From UBA1563 sp041671545 (lineage in GTDB: Bacteria; Bacteroidota; Ignavibacteria; Ignavibacteriales; Ignavibacteriaceae): 64,000 bases of DNA. Within the stretch, counting starts at the first letter, position 1; each line of letters opens with the position of its first letter. The notes beneath the pieces are model-generated. The model saw nothing but the letters and a program-made list of their open reading frames with translations, had not been told where the DNA came from and ran no database searches. Position numbers and translations under genes: made by a program. This document shows positions 35,914 through 44,283 of the stretch, piece after piece. Location: the NCBI GenBank assembly GCA_041671545.1, contig JBAZBI010000006.1, positions 62,001-126,000 of the forward strand, given 5' to 3'.

Positions 35914-36392
35914 GAATTATTATTATCTCTGCTATCGCTCAAAATGGAGTTATTGGAACTACTAAAGGAGAAATGCCCTGGCATGTAAAAGAAGAGTTTG
36001 CTCATTTTAAAAGTACAACTTTGGGTTCGCCAATTATTATGGGAAGAAAAACTTATGAAACATTGGGCAAACCGTTGAAAGGAAGATTAAACATTATCGT
36101 GACACGTTCCGAATCATTTCAGGTCGAGAATACAGTGGTTCAAAATAGTTTGTTGTCGGCAGTTGATTACTGCAACAAAGAAAAATATGAGAAAATATTT
36201 ATCATTGGCGGAAGCGAAATTTATACTCAAGCAATTCCGCTTGCAGATGAGATGATCTTATCTTTTATGAAATTTAAAGCGGAAGGAGAAATCCTTTTCC
36301 CGGAATATGATGAAAATGATTGGCGAAAAACTGATGAGAGAAACTTTGAACAGTTTTCTGTTGTTACATTTGTAAGAAAAGGAAAGAACTGA
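35910..36392 (+). CDS. folA: Dihydrofolate reductase
   Basis: A 160-residue DHFR that regenerates THF after ThyA. Motifs are IIIISAIAQNGVIG, MPWHVKEEFAHFKSTTLG, PIIMGRKTYETLGKPLKGR and IFIIGGSEIYTQAIPLADE. TTG start at 35910 overlapping the thyA TGA; no ATG is available before the conserved strand. Ends 3 nt before mutL. Confidence 0.96.
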   Translation: MRIIIISAIAQNGVIGTTKGEMPWHVKEEFAHFKSTTLGSPIIMGRKTYETLGKPLKGRLNIIVTRSESFQVENTVVQNSLLSAVDYCNKEKYEKIFIIGGSEIYTQAIPLADEMILSFMKFKAEGEILFPEYDENDWRKTDERNFEQFSVVTFVRKGKN

Positions 36393-36395
36393 TAC

Positions 36396-38252
36396 ATGTC
36401 TAAAATATCAATCCTACCAGAAAATCTTGCGAATAAAATTGCGGCTGGAGAAGTTGTGCAGAGACCTGATTCGGTAGTAAAAGAATTGATGGAAAATGCA
36501 ATTGATGCCGGTTCAACATTGATCGAAGTATTAATAAAGAAAGCCGGAAAAGTATTGATCCAGGTGATTGATAACGGCGAAGGAATGTTGGAAGAAGATG
36601 TTATTCTTTCCATCCAGAAACATGCAACAAGTAAAATTTCTACTTTAGAGGATTTGGACGCAATCAAGACACTCGGCTTTCGCGGAGAAGCATTAAGTGC
36701 AATTGCCGCTGTCAGCCAACTTGAAATAAAAACCGAAACCCACATCGATGAACTTGGAACGATGCTTCGTGTTGAGGAGAGTAACTTCAATACGGAAAAA
36801 GGTTCGTTCTCTAAAGGAACATCCATAGCGGTAAAAAATTTATTTTTTAACACTCCCGGAAGAAGAAACTTCTTAAAGACTGATACAACAGAGCTCAAAC
36901 ATATCATCAATACTTTTACGAAATTAGCATTAAGTAATCCGCAAATTGCATTTAAATTATTTATCGATGATGAACTTACTTTTGATCTTCCTTCAAGTAA
37001 TTTGGCAAAACGGATTGAAGAAATTTTCGGGGAAGAGATGCGAGATGCGTTGATTCCGGTTCATGAGGAGACGGACTACATTTCGTTAACAGGATTTATC
37101 GGCAAACCGAGTCTGCTCAAGAAAAATAAAGGAGAGCAATACCTCTTTCTCAATAACCGGTTTGTACAAAGTAAGCAGATAAATCACGCCGTGTTTACGG
37201 GATATGAAAATGTGCTTGAGAAAGGGGATTATCCTTTCTTCATTTTATTTTTAAGTATTGATTACAAACGTGTTGATGTGAATGTACATCCATCGAAATT
37301 GGAAGTACGTTTTGATGACGAAAAAGATATTTACAATTTCGTGCTTGCAGTGATCAGAAAGAGTCTCGCTTCATTTGATATGGTTCCTTCATTAACCTTT
37401 CAAGCGGAAGCATTTCCCGGCAGTGAGGAAAAATTACGGATAAATCCCTCGCAAAGAATCGAAAAAAGAGATTTTACCGATCGTCCGACTTCAACGCAAA
37501 CTTCTTACAATCCCAAAGTATATTCAGATAACGAAATTGATTTACTTTTTGGAAGTCTGCGGAAAAACATTGACTCTCAATCAATTCCATCAGATGATAA
37601 AACACCTTTTGATGAAGAGACAAACGAGACTCCGAAGCAAAAACAAACGGTAATCAAGCGGTCGGATGAAGACGATGCGAACACGACATTTATCATTCAA
37701 CTCCACAACAAATATATTTTGTCGCAAATAAAAACCGGATTGATGATCATCGATCAGCACGTGGCGCACGAAAGAATCTTGTATGAAAAAGCATTACAAT
37801 TGTTCGAAGCGAATTTCCCATTCAGTCAGCAGTTAATATTTTCTAAAACGCTTGATGTTGATCCGGCGACATATAGTTTATTGAAAGAACTTTATCCTCA
37901 TTTATCGAATCTTGGTTTCACCTTGAAATTCTTCAGCAGAAATACTATTGTGATCGAAGGAATTCCGCAAGAAGTGAAACAAGGTACGGAAGAGAAAATC
38001 CTTTTTGAAATATTGGAAGAATATCATTTAAATGAACGTGAAAAGAAAATTATTGATGCGAAGGATAACATTGCTAAATCATATTCGTGCAGGACAGCTA
38101 TTAAAGCTGGCGATAAACTTTCCGAAAAAGAAATGCGCTTGTTGATCGACCAATTATTTGCGACCTCAATGCCATACGTTTGTCCGCACGGCAGACCGAT
38201 TGTTGTAAAAATATCTTTAGAAGAATTCGACAGAAGATTTGGAAGAACGTAA
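36396..38252 (+). CDS. mutL: DNA mismatch repair protein MutL (endonuclease type)
   Basis: A 618-residue MutL. The N-terminal GHKL ATPase has LPENLANKIAAGEVVQRP, VKELMENAIDAG, VIDNGEGM and TLGFRGEALSAI. The C-terminal endonuclease domain has DQHVAHERILYE near residue 453 (the DQHAx2Ex4E metal motif with Val for Ala), SCRTAIKAGD and CPHGRP, so it should nick DNA itself as in species without MutH. Operon with thyA and folA. Confidence 0.96.
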   Translation: MSKISILPENLANKIAAGEVVQRPDSVVKELMENAIDAGSTLIEVLIKKAGKVLIQVIDNGEGMLEEDVILSIQKHATSKISTLEDLDAIKTLGFRGEALSAIAAVSQLEIKTETHIDELGTMLRVEESNFNTEKGSFSKGTSIAVKNLFFNTPGRRNFLKTDTTELKHIINTFTKLALSNPQIAFKLFIDDELTFDLPSSNLAKRIEEIFGEEMRDALIPVHEETDYISLTGFIGKPSLLKKNKGEQYLFLNNRFVQSKQINHAVFTGYENVLEKGDYPFFILFLSIDYKRVDVNVHPSKLEVRFDDEKDIYNFVLAVIRKSLASFDMVPSLTFQAEAFPGSEEKLRINPSQRIEKRDFTDRPTSTQTSYNPKVYSDNEIDLLFGSLRKNIDSQSIPSDDKTPFDEETNETPKQKQTVIKRSDEDDANTTFIIQLHNKYILSQIKTGLMIIDQHVAHERILYEKALQLFEANFPFSQQLIFSKTLDVDPATYSLLKELYPHLSNLGFTLKFFSRNTIVIEGIPQEVKQGTEEKILFEILEEYHLNEREKKIIDAKDNIAKSYSCRTAIKAGDKLSEKEMRLLIDQLFATSMPYVCPHGRPIVVKISLEEFDRRFGRT

Positions 38253-38255
38253 TTA

Positions 38256-38326
38256 AAAGTAGTTGAGAGTAAAAGGTTGAAAGTATCAAGGTATCTACTT
38301 TCTACTTGTAACTTTCCACTTTTTGC
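38256..38326. repeat. Imperfect inverted repeat between mutL and the mutase gene
   Basis: Words AAAAGTAGTTG and GTTGAAAGTA on the left pair imperfectly with TACTTTC and CAACTTTTTG-like words on the right. It lies a few bases after the mutL stop. Possibly a transcript end. Confidence 0.35.
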
Positions 38327-38352
38327 TATAAACAATAAACAAAGAGGAAAAA

Positions 38353-40011
38353 ATGCCAGTATCCGAAGAATACAAAAAGCTTCGCGAAGAGTACAACCAA
38401 AAAGTTGAAAACTCCTCAACTGATGGCAAAACTTATACAACTGTAAGCGGTGAACATGTAAATGGACTTTATGGTCCGGATGATTTAAGCAATTACGATT
38501 ATTTAACAAACTTAAATTTCCCCGGCGAATATCCCTACACTCGTGGAATTCACGCTAATGGTTATCGCGGTAAAGTCTGGACGATGAGACAATTTGCCGG
38601 ATTTGGTTCACCAGAAGACACTAATCAGCGGTTTCATTATTTATTGAAGAATGGACAGACAGGTTTATCTGTTGCTTTCGACTTGCCAACATTGATGGGT
38701 TGGGATGCTGATGCCGAATTAGCTCAAGGTGAAGTTGGTCTCTGCGGCGTTTCAATTTCATCTTTAAAAGATATGGAAACACTTTTAGATAGAATTCCTC
38801 TCGATAAAGTTTCTACTTCAATGACGATCAACTCACCGGCTGCGATGGTTTTCGCTTTTTATCTGGCAGTTGCAAAGAAACAAGGAGTTCCGTTTTCAAA
38901 ACTTCGCGGAACTTTACAAAACGATATTCTTAAAGAATACATTGCTCAGAAAGAATTTATTTATCCGCCGCATCCTTCAATGCGTATTATTGTTGATATG
39001 ATGGAATACTGCAAAAACGAAGTACCGCAGTGGAATCCGGTTTCTGTAAGCGGTTATCATATTCGCGAAGCAGGCTCTACCGCTGTGCAAGAACTGGCTT
39101 ATACTTTGGCTGATGGTTTTGCTTACATCGAAGCTTGTATTGAACGCGGAATGGATGTTGATGATTTCGCTCCGAGAATATCTTTTTTCTTTAACGCTCA
39201 CTTAGATTTCTTTGAAGAAATTGCAAAGTACAGGGCAGCGAGAAGAATTTACGCGAAAAGGATGAAAGAAAAATACGGCGCAAAAAATCCACGCTCTTGG
39301 TGGCTGCGTTTTCATTCTCAAACTGCAGGTTGTTCGCTTACTGCACAACAACCGGAAAACAATATTGTCAGAACAGCATTTCAGGCAATGGCGGCAGTGC
39401 TTGGCGGAACTCAATCTCTTCACACCAATTCAATGGATGAAACACTCGCACTTCCGAGTGAGAAAGCGGTAAAAATTGCTTTGCGTACACAACAGCTAAT
39501 TGCTTATGAAACAGGTGTAACAAACACTGTTGATCCACTTGGCGGAAGTTATTTTGTGGAAGCTTTAACGGATAAAATGGAAATGCAGGCAAATAAAATA
39601 TTTGATGAGATAGATGCGCTTGGCGGAGTTATTCCCGCAATTGAAATGGGATATTTTCAAAAAAATATTTCAGATGCGGCTTACCGTTACCAAAAAGAAG
39701 TTGAAAGAAAAGAAAAATATATCGTTGGAGTCAACGAGTTTGTTGAGGAAAATGAAAAAGTTGATATTCCACTGTTGACTGTTTCGCCAGAAGTAGAACG
39801 GGTGCAGCGAGAACAATTGAAAGCTTTAAGAGAGTCTCGAAACGCACTGGAAGTTCAGAAGGCATTGGTAGAAATTAAACTCGCGGCGAAAGAGAATAGA
39901 AACTTGATGCCGGTCTTGCTTGATGCGGCTGAAAAGTATGTTACACTCGGAGAAATGGTGCACGAACTCCGTGAAGTATTTGGAACTTACCAGGAAACAG
40001 CGGTTTTTTAA
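38353..40011 (+). CDS. Methylmalonyl-CoA mutase, catalytic (large) subunit domain
   Basis: A 552-residue TIM-barrel subunit of the acyl-CoA mutase family. Marks are YPYTRGIHANGYRGKVWTMRQFAGFG (in parts), GQTGLSVAFDLPTLMGWD, STSMTINSPAAMV, GTLQNDILKEYIAQ, SVSGYHIREAGS and GGTQSLHTNSMDETLALPSE. The B12-binding domain is absent, as in two-subunit mutases whose cobalamin subunit is encoded separately; no such gene is in the window. It interconverts methylmalonyl- and succinyl-CoA, or a related pair such as isobutyryl/butyryl-CoA. GAGG precedes the ATG. Confidence 0.9.
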   Translation: MPVSEEYKKLREEYNQKVENSSTDGKTYTTVSGEHVNGLYGPDDLSNYDYLTNLNFPGEYPYTRGIHANGYRGKVWTMRQFAGFGSPEDTNQRFHYLLKNGQTGLSVAFDLPTLMGWDADAELAQGEVGLCGVSISSLKDMETLLDRIPLDKVSTSMTINSPAAMVFAFYLAVAKKQGVPFSKLRGTLQNDILKEYIAQKEFIYPPHPSMRIIVDMMEYCKNEVPQWNPVSVSGYHIREAGSTAVQELAYTLADGFAYIEACIERGMDVDDFAPRISFFFNAHLDFFEEIAKYRAARRIYAKRMKEKYGAKNPRSWWLRFHSQTAGCSLTAQQPENNIVRTAFQAMAAVLGGTQSLHTNSMDETLALPSEKAVKIALRTQQLIAYETGVTNTVDPLGGSYFVEALTDKMEMQANKIFDEIDALGGVIPAIEMGYFQKNISDAAYRYQKEVERKEKYIVGVNEFVEENEKVDIPLLTVSPEVERVQREQLKALRESRNALEVQKALVEIKLAAKENRNLMPVLLDAAEKYVTLGEMVHELREVFGTYQETAVF

Positions 40012-40012
40012 T

Positions 40013-40888
40013 ATGATGGACATAATAAAATTAATTCGCGTTCCACAGTGGGTAAAAAACTTATTCGTTTTTATTCCCGTTGTTTATTCACGCAATCTTT
40101 TTCACACAGATTATCTTATAAGCTCGATCATCGCTTTTGTTATTTTTTGTTTGCTCTCGAGTGTAGTGTATGTTATAAATGATATTGTTGATGCTGAAGC
40201 GGATAGACATCACCCTGTAAAAAAGTATCGACCGATAGCTTCCGGTAAAATATCGAGCAAGAAGGGAATGTTGATTGCTTCAATTCTATTTATAGCAAGT
40301 ACAGCGCTCTCTGTCTATACCAATACGAATTTTAAAATCTTCGCTTCTCTCTTTTTGCTAATAAACATCTATTATTCTTTTCGACTAAAACATATTGTTC
40401 TCTTGGATATTTTCAGCATAGCTGCCGGATTTATGATCCGTGTAACGGCAGGCGCTCTTGTAATCTCCGTTGAAATCTCAAGCTGGTTGATTTTAACAAC
40501 AATGTTTCTTTCTCTCTTTCTTGCGGTGATGAAACGTCGTTCAGAAATTTATGTTGCGGGAGATGAGCAAAATTCAACAAGAAAAGTGTTAGAATATTAT
40601 TCGACAAATTTCATCGATCAGATGGCGACTATCGCCGCCGCCGGTGTTATCATCAGTTATGCGTTGTACACAGTTTCGGAAAGAACTGTTACCGTGTTCC
40701 AAACCGAACATTTAATTTACACTACTCCTTTCGTTGTATACGGAATCTTCAGGTACATGTTTTTAGTCCTTAATCACAACAAGGGAGAAAACACCACAGA
40801 AATTATGGTAACTGATATTTCAATGATCACAAATATTGTATTATATAGTTTAACAACAATCATTATCGTCTACAAATTGTTTTCTTAG
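40013..40888 (+). CDS. UbiA-family prenyltransferase (decaprenyl-phosphate phosphoribosyltransferase-like)
   Basis: About 291 residues from the ATG at 40013, just after the mutase stop. Earlier in-frame starts lie inside the mutase gene. Seven to nine hydrophobic helices. The NDxxDxxxD motif (NDIVDAEADRHHP) and KKYRPIASGKIS match DPPR synthases, which make polyprenyl-phosphoribose for arabinosyl-type donors. Quinone or haem prenyltransferase is the alternative, but the VPQWVKNLFVFIPV start is typical of the DPPR group. Confidence 0.82.
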   Translation: MMDIIKLIRVPQWVKNLFVFIPVVYSRNLFHTDYLISSIIAFVIFCLLSSVVYVINDIVDAEADRHHPVKKYRPIASGKISSKKGMLIASILFIASTALSVYTNTNFKIFASLFLLINIYYSFRLKHIVLLDIFSIAAGFMIRVTAGALVISVEISSWLILTTMFLSLFLAVMKRRSEIYVAGDEQNSTRKVLEYYSTNFIDQMATIAAAGVIISYALYTVSERTVTVFQTEHLIYTTPFVVYGIFRYMFLVLNHNKGENTTEIMVTDISMITNIVLYSLTTIIIVYKLFS

Positions 40889-40954
40889 GGTGTGTAAACA
40901 AGATTCGGAACTAATTTTAATGATTATTGTTTACAAAATAAAAAAGGAAAAAAT

Positions 40955-41425
40955 ATGTCTGTTACTTTAGGATCAATTGCCCCCGATTTTACACTCAAAA
41001 ACACTAATGCTGAAAACGTATCGTTAAATTCATATAAAGGGAAAAAAATTGTCCTCTTGTTTTTCCCGTTTGCGAATACCGGCGTTTGTACAAAGGAAAT
41101 GTGCTCAATACGTGATAGTATGAGCCAATATTCTGAACTGAATGCTGAAGTACTTGGAATTAGTGTCGACAGCCCGTTCAGCTTAAAACTTTGGAAGGAA
41201 CACAACCAAATAAATTTCCAATTGCTCAGCGATTTTAATAAAGAAGTAGCTCCTGCTTACGGTGCATTCTATGATGTTTTTGCTCCCGGTAAATTTGATT
41301 ATAAAGGTGTCGCAAAGCGTTCTGCTTTTGTTATTGATGAAGGCGGCGTTATTAAATATGCCGAAGTTTTAGAAAATGCCGGTGACGAACCAAACTATCA
41401 AGCCATCAAAGACGCACTAAAATAA
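40955..41425 (+). CDS. Peroxiredoxin (AhpE/Bcp-like)
   Basis: A 156-residue thiol peroxidase. The peroxidatic cysteine is in FPFANTGVCTKEMCSIRD (P-x3-T-x2-C pattern), with further family marks in GSIAPDFTLKN, VLGISVDSPFSLKLW and LLSDFNKEV. A second Cys lies five residues on. Reduces hydroperoxides, probably using the cell's thiol pool. Followed 20 nt later by a second peroxiredoxin. Confidence 0.92.
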   Translation: MSVTLGSIAPDFTLKNTNAENVSLNSYKGKKIVLLFFPFANTGVCTKEMCSIRDSMSQYSELNAEVLGISVDSPFSLKLWKEHNQINFQLLSDFNKEVAPAYGAFYDVFAPGKFDYKGVAKRSAFVIDEGGVIKYAEVLENAGDEPNYQAIKDALK

Positions 41426-41444
41426 ATATTAATGAGGTAACAAA

Positions 41445-41900
41445 ATGATCGAAGAAGGAAAATTTGCGCCATCATTCAGTCTTACTGATCAAGATGGCAA
41501 AACACATTCATTAAAAGATTACTTGGGTAAAAATGTTGTACTCTATTTTTATCCGAAGGATAACACTCCCGGCTGCACAAAAGAAGCTTGCAGTTTCCGT
41601 GATGAAATTGCTTTCTTCAAGAAAAACAATACGGTGATTTTAGGAATAAGCGCAGACTCAGTAAAGTCTCACAAGAATTTCAGCGATAAATTTAGTCTGC
41701 CTTTCCCGTTACTCAGCGATGAATCAAAAAAAATGATTGAAGCATACGGAGTGTGGAAAGAGAAAAGCATGTATGGCAAAAAATATTTGGGAATTGAGAG
41801 AACCACTGTCATTATTGATGAGAAAGGAAAGATCAAAAAAATCTTTCCAAAAGTTAAAGTTGAAGGACACACTGAAGAAGTCTTGGAAGCTTTGAAATAA
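41445..41900 (+). CDS. bcp: Thioredoxin-dependent peroxiredoxin, Bcp type
   Basis: A 151-residue Bcp/PrxQ. The motif FYPKDNTPGCTKEACSFRD contains the peroxidatic Cys and the resolving Cys five residues later. APSFSLTDQDGK and VILGISADSVKSHKNF are also conserved. GAGG precedes the ATG. Pairs with the adjacent peroxiredoxin in peroxide defence; the PTPS gene starts one base after its stop. Confidence 0.95.
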   Translation: MIEEGKFAPSFSLTDQDGKTHSLKDYLGKNVVLYFYPKDNTPGCTKEACSFRDEIAFFKKNNTVILGISADSVKSHKNFSDKFSLPFPLLSDESKKMIEAYGVWKEKSMYGKKYLGIERTTVIIDEKGKIKKIFPKVKVEGHTEEVLEALK

Positions 41901-41901
41901 A

Positions 41902-42309
41902 ATGCTTTATGTAACTCGAAGAGAAGTATTTAGCGCGTCGCATCGTTTATATAACGAGCAATTGTCGGCTGAAGAGAATATTTCTTTATACGATAAATGT
42001 GCTAATCCCTACGGACACGGACACAACTTTGTTTTGGAAGTAGTCGTATGTGGAGAAGTTGATAAAAATACCGGTTATGTAATCGATTTAAAGATTCTTA
42101 AAAAAATCATCCACGAATTGATTATAAGTAAAGTTGATCATCGGAGTTTGAATTATGAAGTTGATTTTTTAGCCGGAATAATTCCTACAGCTGAAAATAT
42201 TTGCATTGCCATTTGGCACCAGTTGCAAAATAAAATTCCTTCTGGCAAATTATATTCCGTTAAATTGTTCGAAACGGAAAATAATTACGTCGAATACAAA
42301 GGAGAATAA
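41902..42309 (+). CDS. 6-pyruvoyl-tetrahydropterin synthase (PTPS/QueD family)
   Basis: A 135-residue T-fold enzyme. Zinc ligands are H14 (SASHRL) and H39/H41 in CANPYGHGHNF; C33 is the catalytic Cys. The Cys-x-Asn-Pro-x-Gly-His-Gly-His pattern is the animal-type PTPS form, rather than the CxxxHGH spacing of typical QueD. With folE and an SDR gene directly downstream, the set GTP, dihydroneopterin triphosphate, 6-pyruvoyl-tetrahydropterin, tetrahydrobiopterin is plausible. A 7-deazaguanine (queuosine) role is the alternative. Confidence 0.88.
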   Translation: MLYVTRREVFSASHRLYNEQLSAEENISLYDKCANPYGHGHNFVLEVVVCGEVDKNTGYVIDLKILKKIIHELIISKVDHRSLNYEVDFLAGIIPTAENICIAIWHQLQNKIPSGKLYSVKLFETENNYVEYKGE

Positions 42310-42310
42310 A

Positions 42311-42877
42311 ATGGATCTTATAAAAGTTGAAAAGTTAGTTGAAAAATTGTTGGTCGATATCGGCGAAGACTCAAAACGGGAAGGACTTTTACGTACACCG
42401 AAGAGAGTTGCCAAAGCGTATGAGTTTTTAACTGCCGGTTATCATAAGAATATTGAAGATGTTTTGAACAATGCCATTTTCAATGAAAAATATGATGAAA
42501 TGGTTTTAGTGAAGAACATTGACTTTTACAGTTTATGTGAACACCACATGCTTCCGTTTTATGGGAAAATTCATATTGCTTACGTTCCAAATGGGAAAAT
42601 TGTTGGTTTGAGTAAAATCCCCCGCATCGTTGATGTCTTTGCCCGCCGTCTTCAAGTACAGGAAAGAATGACTCAACAAATTGCAGATACTCTGGCAAAA
42701 TATCTGGATCCTAAAGGTGTTGCGGTTGTCTCGGAAGCTTATCACATGTGCATGATGATGCGAGGAGTTGAAAAGCAAAATTCTTCGGCAACTTCAAGTG
42801 CAATGCATGGACTATTTAAAGAGGATGCCAGAACCCGCACAGAATTTCTTGATTTAATCAGGATGAATAAAATTTAA
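42311..42877 (+). CDS. folE: GTP cyclohydrolase I
   Basis: A 188-residue FolE that turns GTP into dihydroneopterin triphosphate. Motifs are LLRTPKRVAKAYEFLTAGY, FYSLCEHHMLPFYGKIHIAYVPNG (Zn-binding Cys and His, split here) and GLSKIPRIVDVFARRLQVQERMTQQIA. The ATG at 42311 follows the PTPS stop by one base; an earlier in-frame start lies inside the PTPS gene. Feeds both folate and, with its neighbours, probably biopterin. Confidence 0.96.
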   Translation: MDLIKVEKLVEKLLVDIGEDSKREGLLRTPKRVAKAYEFLTAGYHKNIEDVLNNAIFNEKYDEMVLVKNIDFYSLCEHHMLPFYGKIHIAYVPNGKIVGLSKIPRIVDVFARRLQVQERMTQQIADTLAKYLDPKGVAVVSEAYHMCMMMRGVEKQNSSATSSAMHGLFKEDARTRTEFLDLIRMNKI

Positions 42878-43587
42878 TGGATTCGTCAAAAGATAAAATA
42901 TGGATAACCGGGGCAAGTTCCGGAATAGGGAAGAGTCTCTCGCTCGTATTCGCCAAAAATGATTATTCGGTCTATGCAACGTCACGGGATGAAGACAAAT
43001 TATCAAAGTTGTATGATGCAGTTGACCGGAAAGAAAAATTGAAAATTACTTCGTTGGACATTTCATCTTATCAAAGTGTTTTTAACTTTGTTGATCAAAC
43101 ATTTGCGGATGAGGGAATTGATTGCCTTATCAATAATGCAGGGATAACCTCTTTCAAGAAAACTGAACATAATTCAATAAATGAAATTGACGGGATAATT
43201 CAAACGAATTTATTAGGTGCAATCTATGCCACAAATGCAGTTCTTCCCTTGATGTTAAAGCAACAAAGGGGAACGATCATTAATATTCTTTCAGTAGTTA
43301 CTGAAAAAGTTTTTTTGCAAAGCAGTCTTTATTCAGCATCAAAAGCAGGATTGAAAGCTTTTTCCAAAGTATTACGCGAAGAAGTGAGAGAGAAGAATAT
43401 CCGGGTGATCAATATTTATCCCGGAGCTACTGAAACTGAGATTTGGTCGGAGAAAAGCAGAGAAAAGTTTGCTCATCGAATGATGAAACCCGATGAAGTT
43501 GCTGAAATAATTCTTTCATTGTATAAGCAACCATGGAATATGGTTACAGAAGAAATTGTACTAAGACCTATCTTAGGAGATTTATAA
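42877..43587 (+). CDS. Short-chain dehydrogenase, possible sepiapterin reductase
   Basis: A 236-residue classical SDR. The cofactor site is WITGASSGIGKSL, then NNAG, the catalytic Ser in INILSVV and the YSASKAG Tyr-Lys pair. The Arg after ATSR favours NADP. The C-terminus MVTEEIVLRPILGDL resembles sepiapterin-reductase-type SDRs known from Chlorobi. It overlaps the folE stop by one base (TAATGG), supporting a role in the last steps of tetrahydrobiopterin synthesis. Substrate is inference. Confidence 0.82.
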   Translation: MDSSKDKIWITGASSGIGKSLSLVFAKNDYSVYATSRDEDKLSKLYDAVDRKEKLKITSLDISSYQSVFNFVDQTFADEGIDCLINNAGITSFKKTEHNSINEIDGIIQTNLLGAIYATNAVLPLMLKQQRGTIINILSVVTEKVFLQSSLYSASKAGLKAFSKVLREEVREKNIRVINIYPGATETEIWSEKSREKFAHRMMKPDEVAEIILSLYKQPWNMVTEEIVLRPILGDL

Positions 43588-43590
43588 AAT

Positions 43591-43618
43591 TCATGAAGGT
43601 CCCGTAAGACCTTCATGA
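43591..43618. terminator. Perfect 11-bp hairpin between convergent genes
   Basis: TCATGAAGGTC and its exact complement flank a 6-nt loop (CCGTAA). It lies between the SDR gene and the convergent Spy-like gene. On the minus strand an ATTTTAT tract follows, so it serves best as terminator of the Spy-like gene, possibly in both directions. Confidence 0.75.
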
Positions 43619-43629
43619 AAATAACATCT

Positions 43630-44148
43630 TTACATTCCGCCGTGAAATCCGTTACCACCTTGTCTTGGACCCATTCCATCGCAACCGTTTGGACAATCCA
43701 TATGTCGTCTCATTCCTCTTCCCATTTTACCCATTCTACCTTGTTTATTAAAAGCCGGGCGTTTGTTCCAGATTACTTTTTGATTTGCATCGAGTAATTC
43801 GTAAACATCCATTTGATGATTTGCCATTGATGTTTCGATCGTATTTCTTTGATTCATTATTTTATCTTCAAGTGCAAGAAAAGCTTTACGATCATAATTC
43901 CCTTTACTTAGCAATTCCTTTTTCTCGAGATGGAGTTTTTGCATATCTGCACGAAGATCGATCATCTTCTTTTGATGTGCGGTTCGTAAATCTTCAATTT
44001 TCTTTTCTTGATCAGCTGTGAGGTTTAATTTTTCATGAATCATAGCTTTTCTTTTTCCCATTCCCATTCCCGGTTCAGGTTGTGCATATACACCAATAGC
44101 GAAAACTATAAGCACTATCGGCATTAAAAATTTCATGAATGATTTCAT
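43630..44148 (-). CDS. Spy/CpxP-like periplasmic protein (heavy-metal sensor type)
   Basis: A 172-residue exported protein. From the ATG at 44148, preceded by AAGGAATC, it has a clean signal peptide (FLMPIVLIVFAIGVYAQPEPG). The mature part carries LNLTADQEKKIEDLRTAHQKKM and a second helical segment, the LTxxQ pattern of Spy/CpxP chaperones. The C-terminal tail is rich in Gly, Met, Arg and His (RMGKMGRGMRRHMD), possibly metal-binding. A longer start at 44205 would bury the signal peptide. It is divergent from the ECF sigma operon and shares its predicted promoter type. Confidence 0.85.
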   Translation of the reverse strand: MKSFMKFLMPIVLIVFAIGVYAQPEPGMGMGKRKAMIHEKLNLTADQEKKIEDLRTAHQKKMIDLRADMQKLHLEKKELLSKGNYDRKAFLALEDKIMNQRNTIETSMANHQMDVYELLDANQKVIWNKRPAFNKQGRMGKMGRGMRRHMDCPNGCDGMGPRQGGNGFHGGM

Positions 44149-44195
44149 GTTGAGATTCCTTATATTTTTTTTGAAATAATTTATGTTTCGCTGCT

Positions 44196-44222
44196 TTGAC
44201 AGCAACAGTATGTGAATGGTTT
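44196..44222 (-). promoter_or_regulatory. Predicted ECF-type promoter of the Spy-like gene
   Basis: On the minus strand, AAACC (44218-44222) is followed after 16 nt by TGTCAA (44196-44201). The plus-strand sigma gene has the same arrangement, AAACC-N16-TGTCTA. Identical -35 text, identical spacing and near-identical -10 in divergent orientation strongly suggest one ECF sigma recognises both. Confidence 0.6.
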
Positions 44223-44249
44223 AAACACAAGATTCATTAAACCATTCAC
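44212..44249. repeat. Perfect 13-bp inverted repeat between divergent ECF promoters
   Basis: GTGAATGGTTTAA (44212-44224) and its exact complement (44237-44249) are separated by 12 nt. The arms contain the -35 regions of both divergent promoters and could also bind a dimeric regulator or form a hairpin. Confidence 0.9.
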
Positions 44250-44265
44250 TACGTATCAGTGTCTA
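44239..44265 (+). promoter_or_regulatory. Predicted autoregulated promoter of the ECF sigma operon
   Basis: AAACC (44239-44243), 16-nt spacer, TGTCTA (44260-44265), then the ATG at 44284, giving a very short leader. It mirrors the promoter of the divergent Spy-like gene. ECF sigma factors usually transcribe their own operon. Confidence 0.6.
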
Positions 44266-44283
44266 AAAGTATAAATTGGTAAA

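Noticed and set aside
38353..40011. Complete single-chain methylmalonyl-CoA mutase
   Set aside because: The cobalamin-binding DxHxxG domain is absent; the chain ends after the barrel and a helical tail, so it must be one subunit.
39920..40012. N-terminal extension of the UbiA-family protein
   Set aside because: It overlaps the mutase gene; the conserved VPQWVKN start follows directly after the ATG at 40013.
42206..42310. N-terminal extension of FolE
   Set aside because: It lies wholly inside the PTPS gene in another frame; FolE proteins begin at the region after the ATG at 42311.
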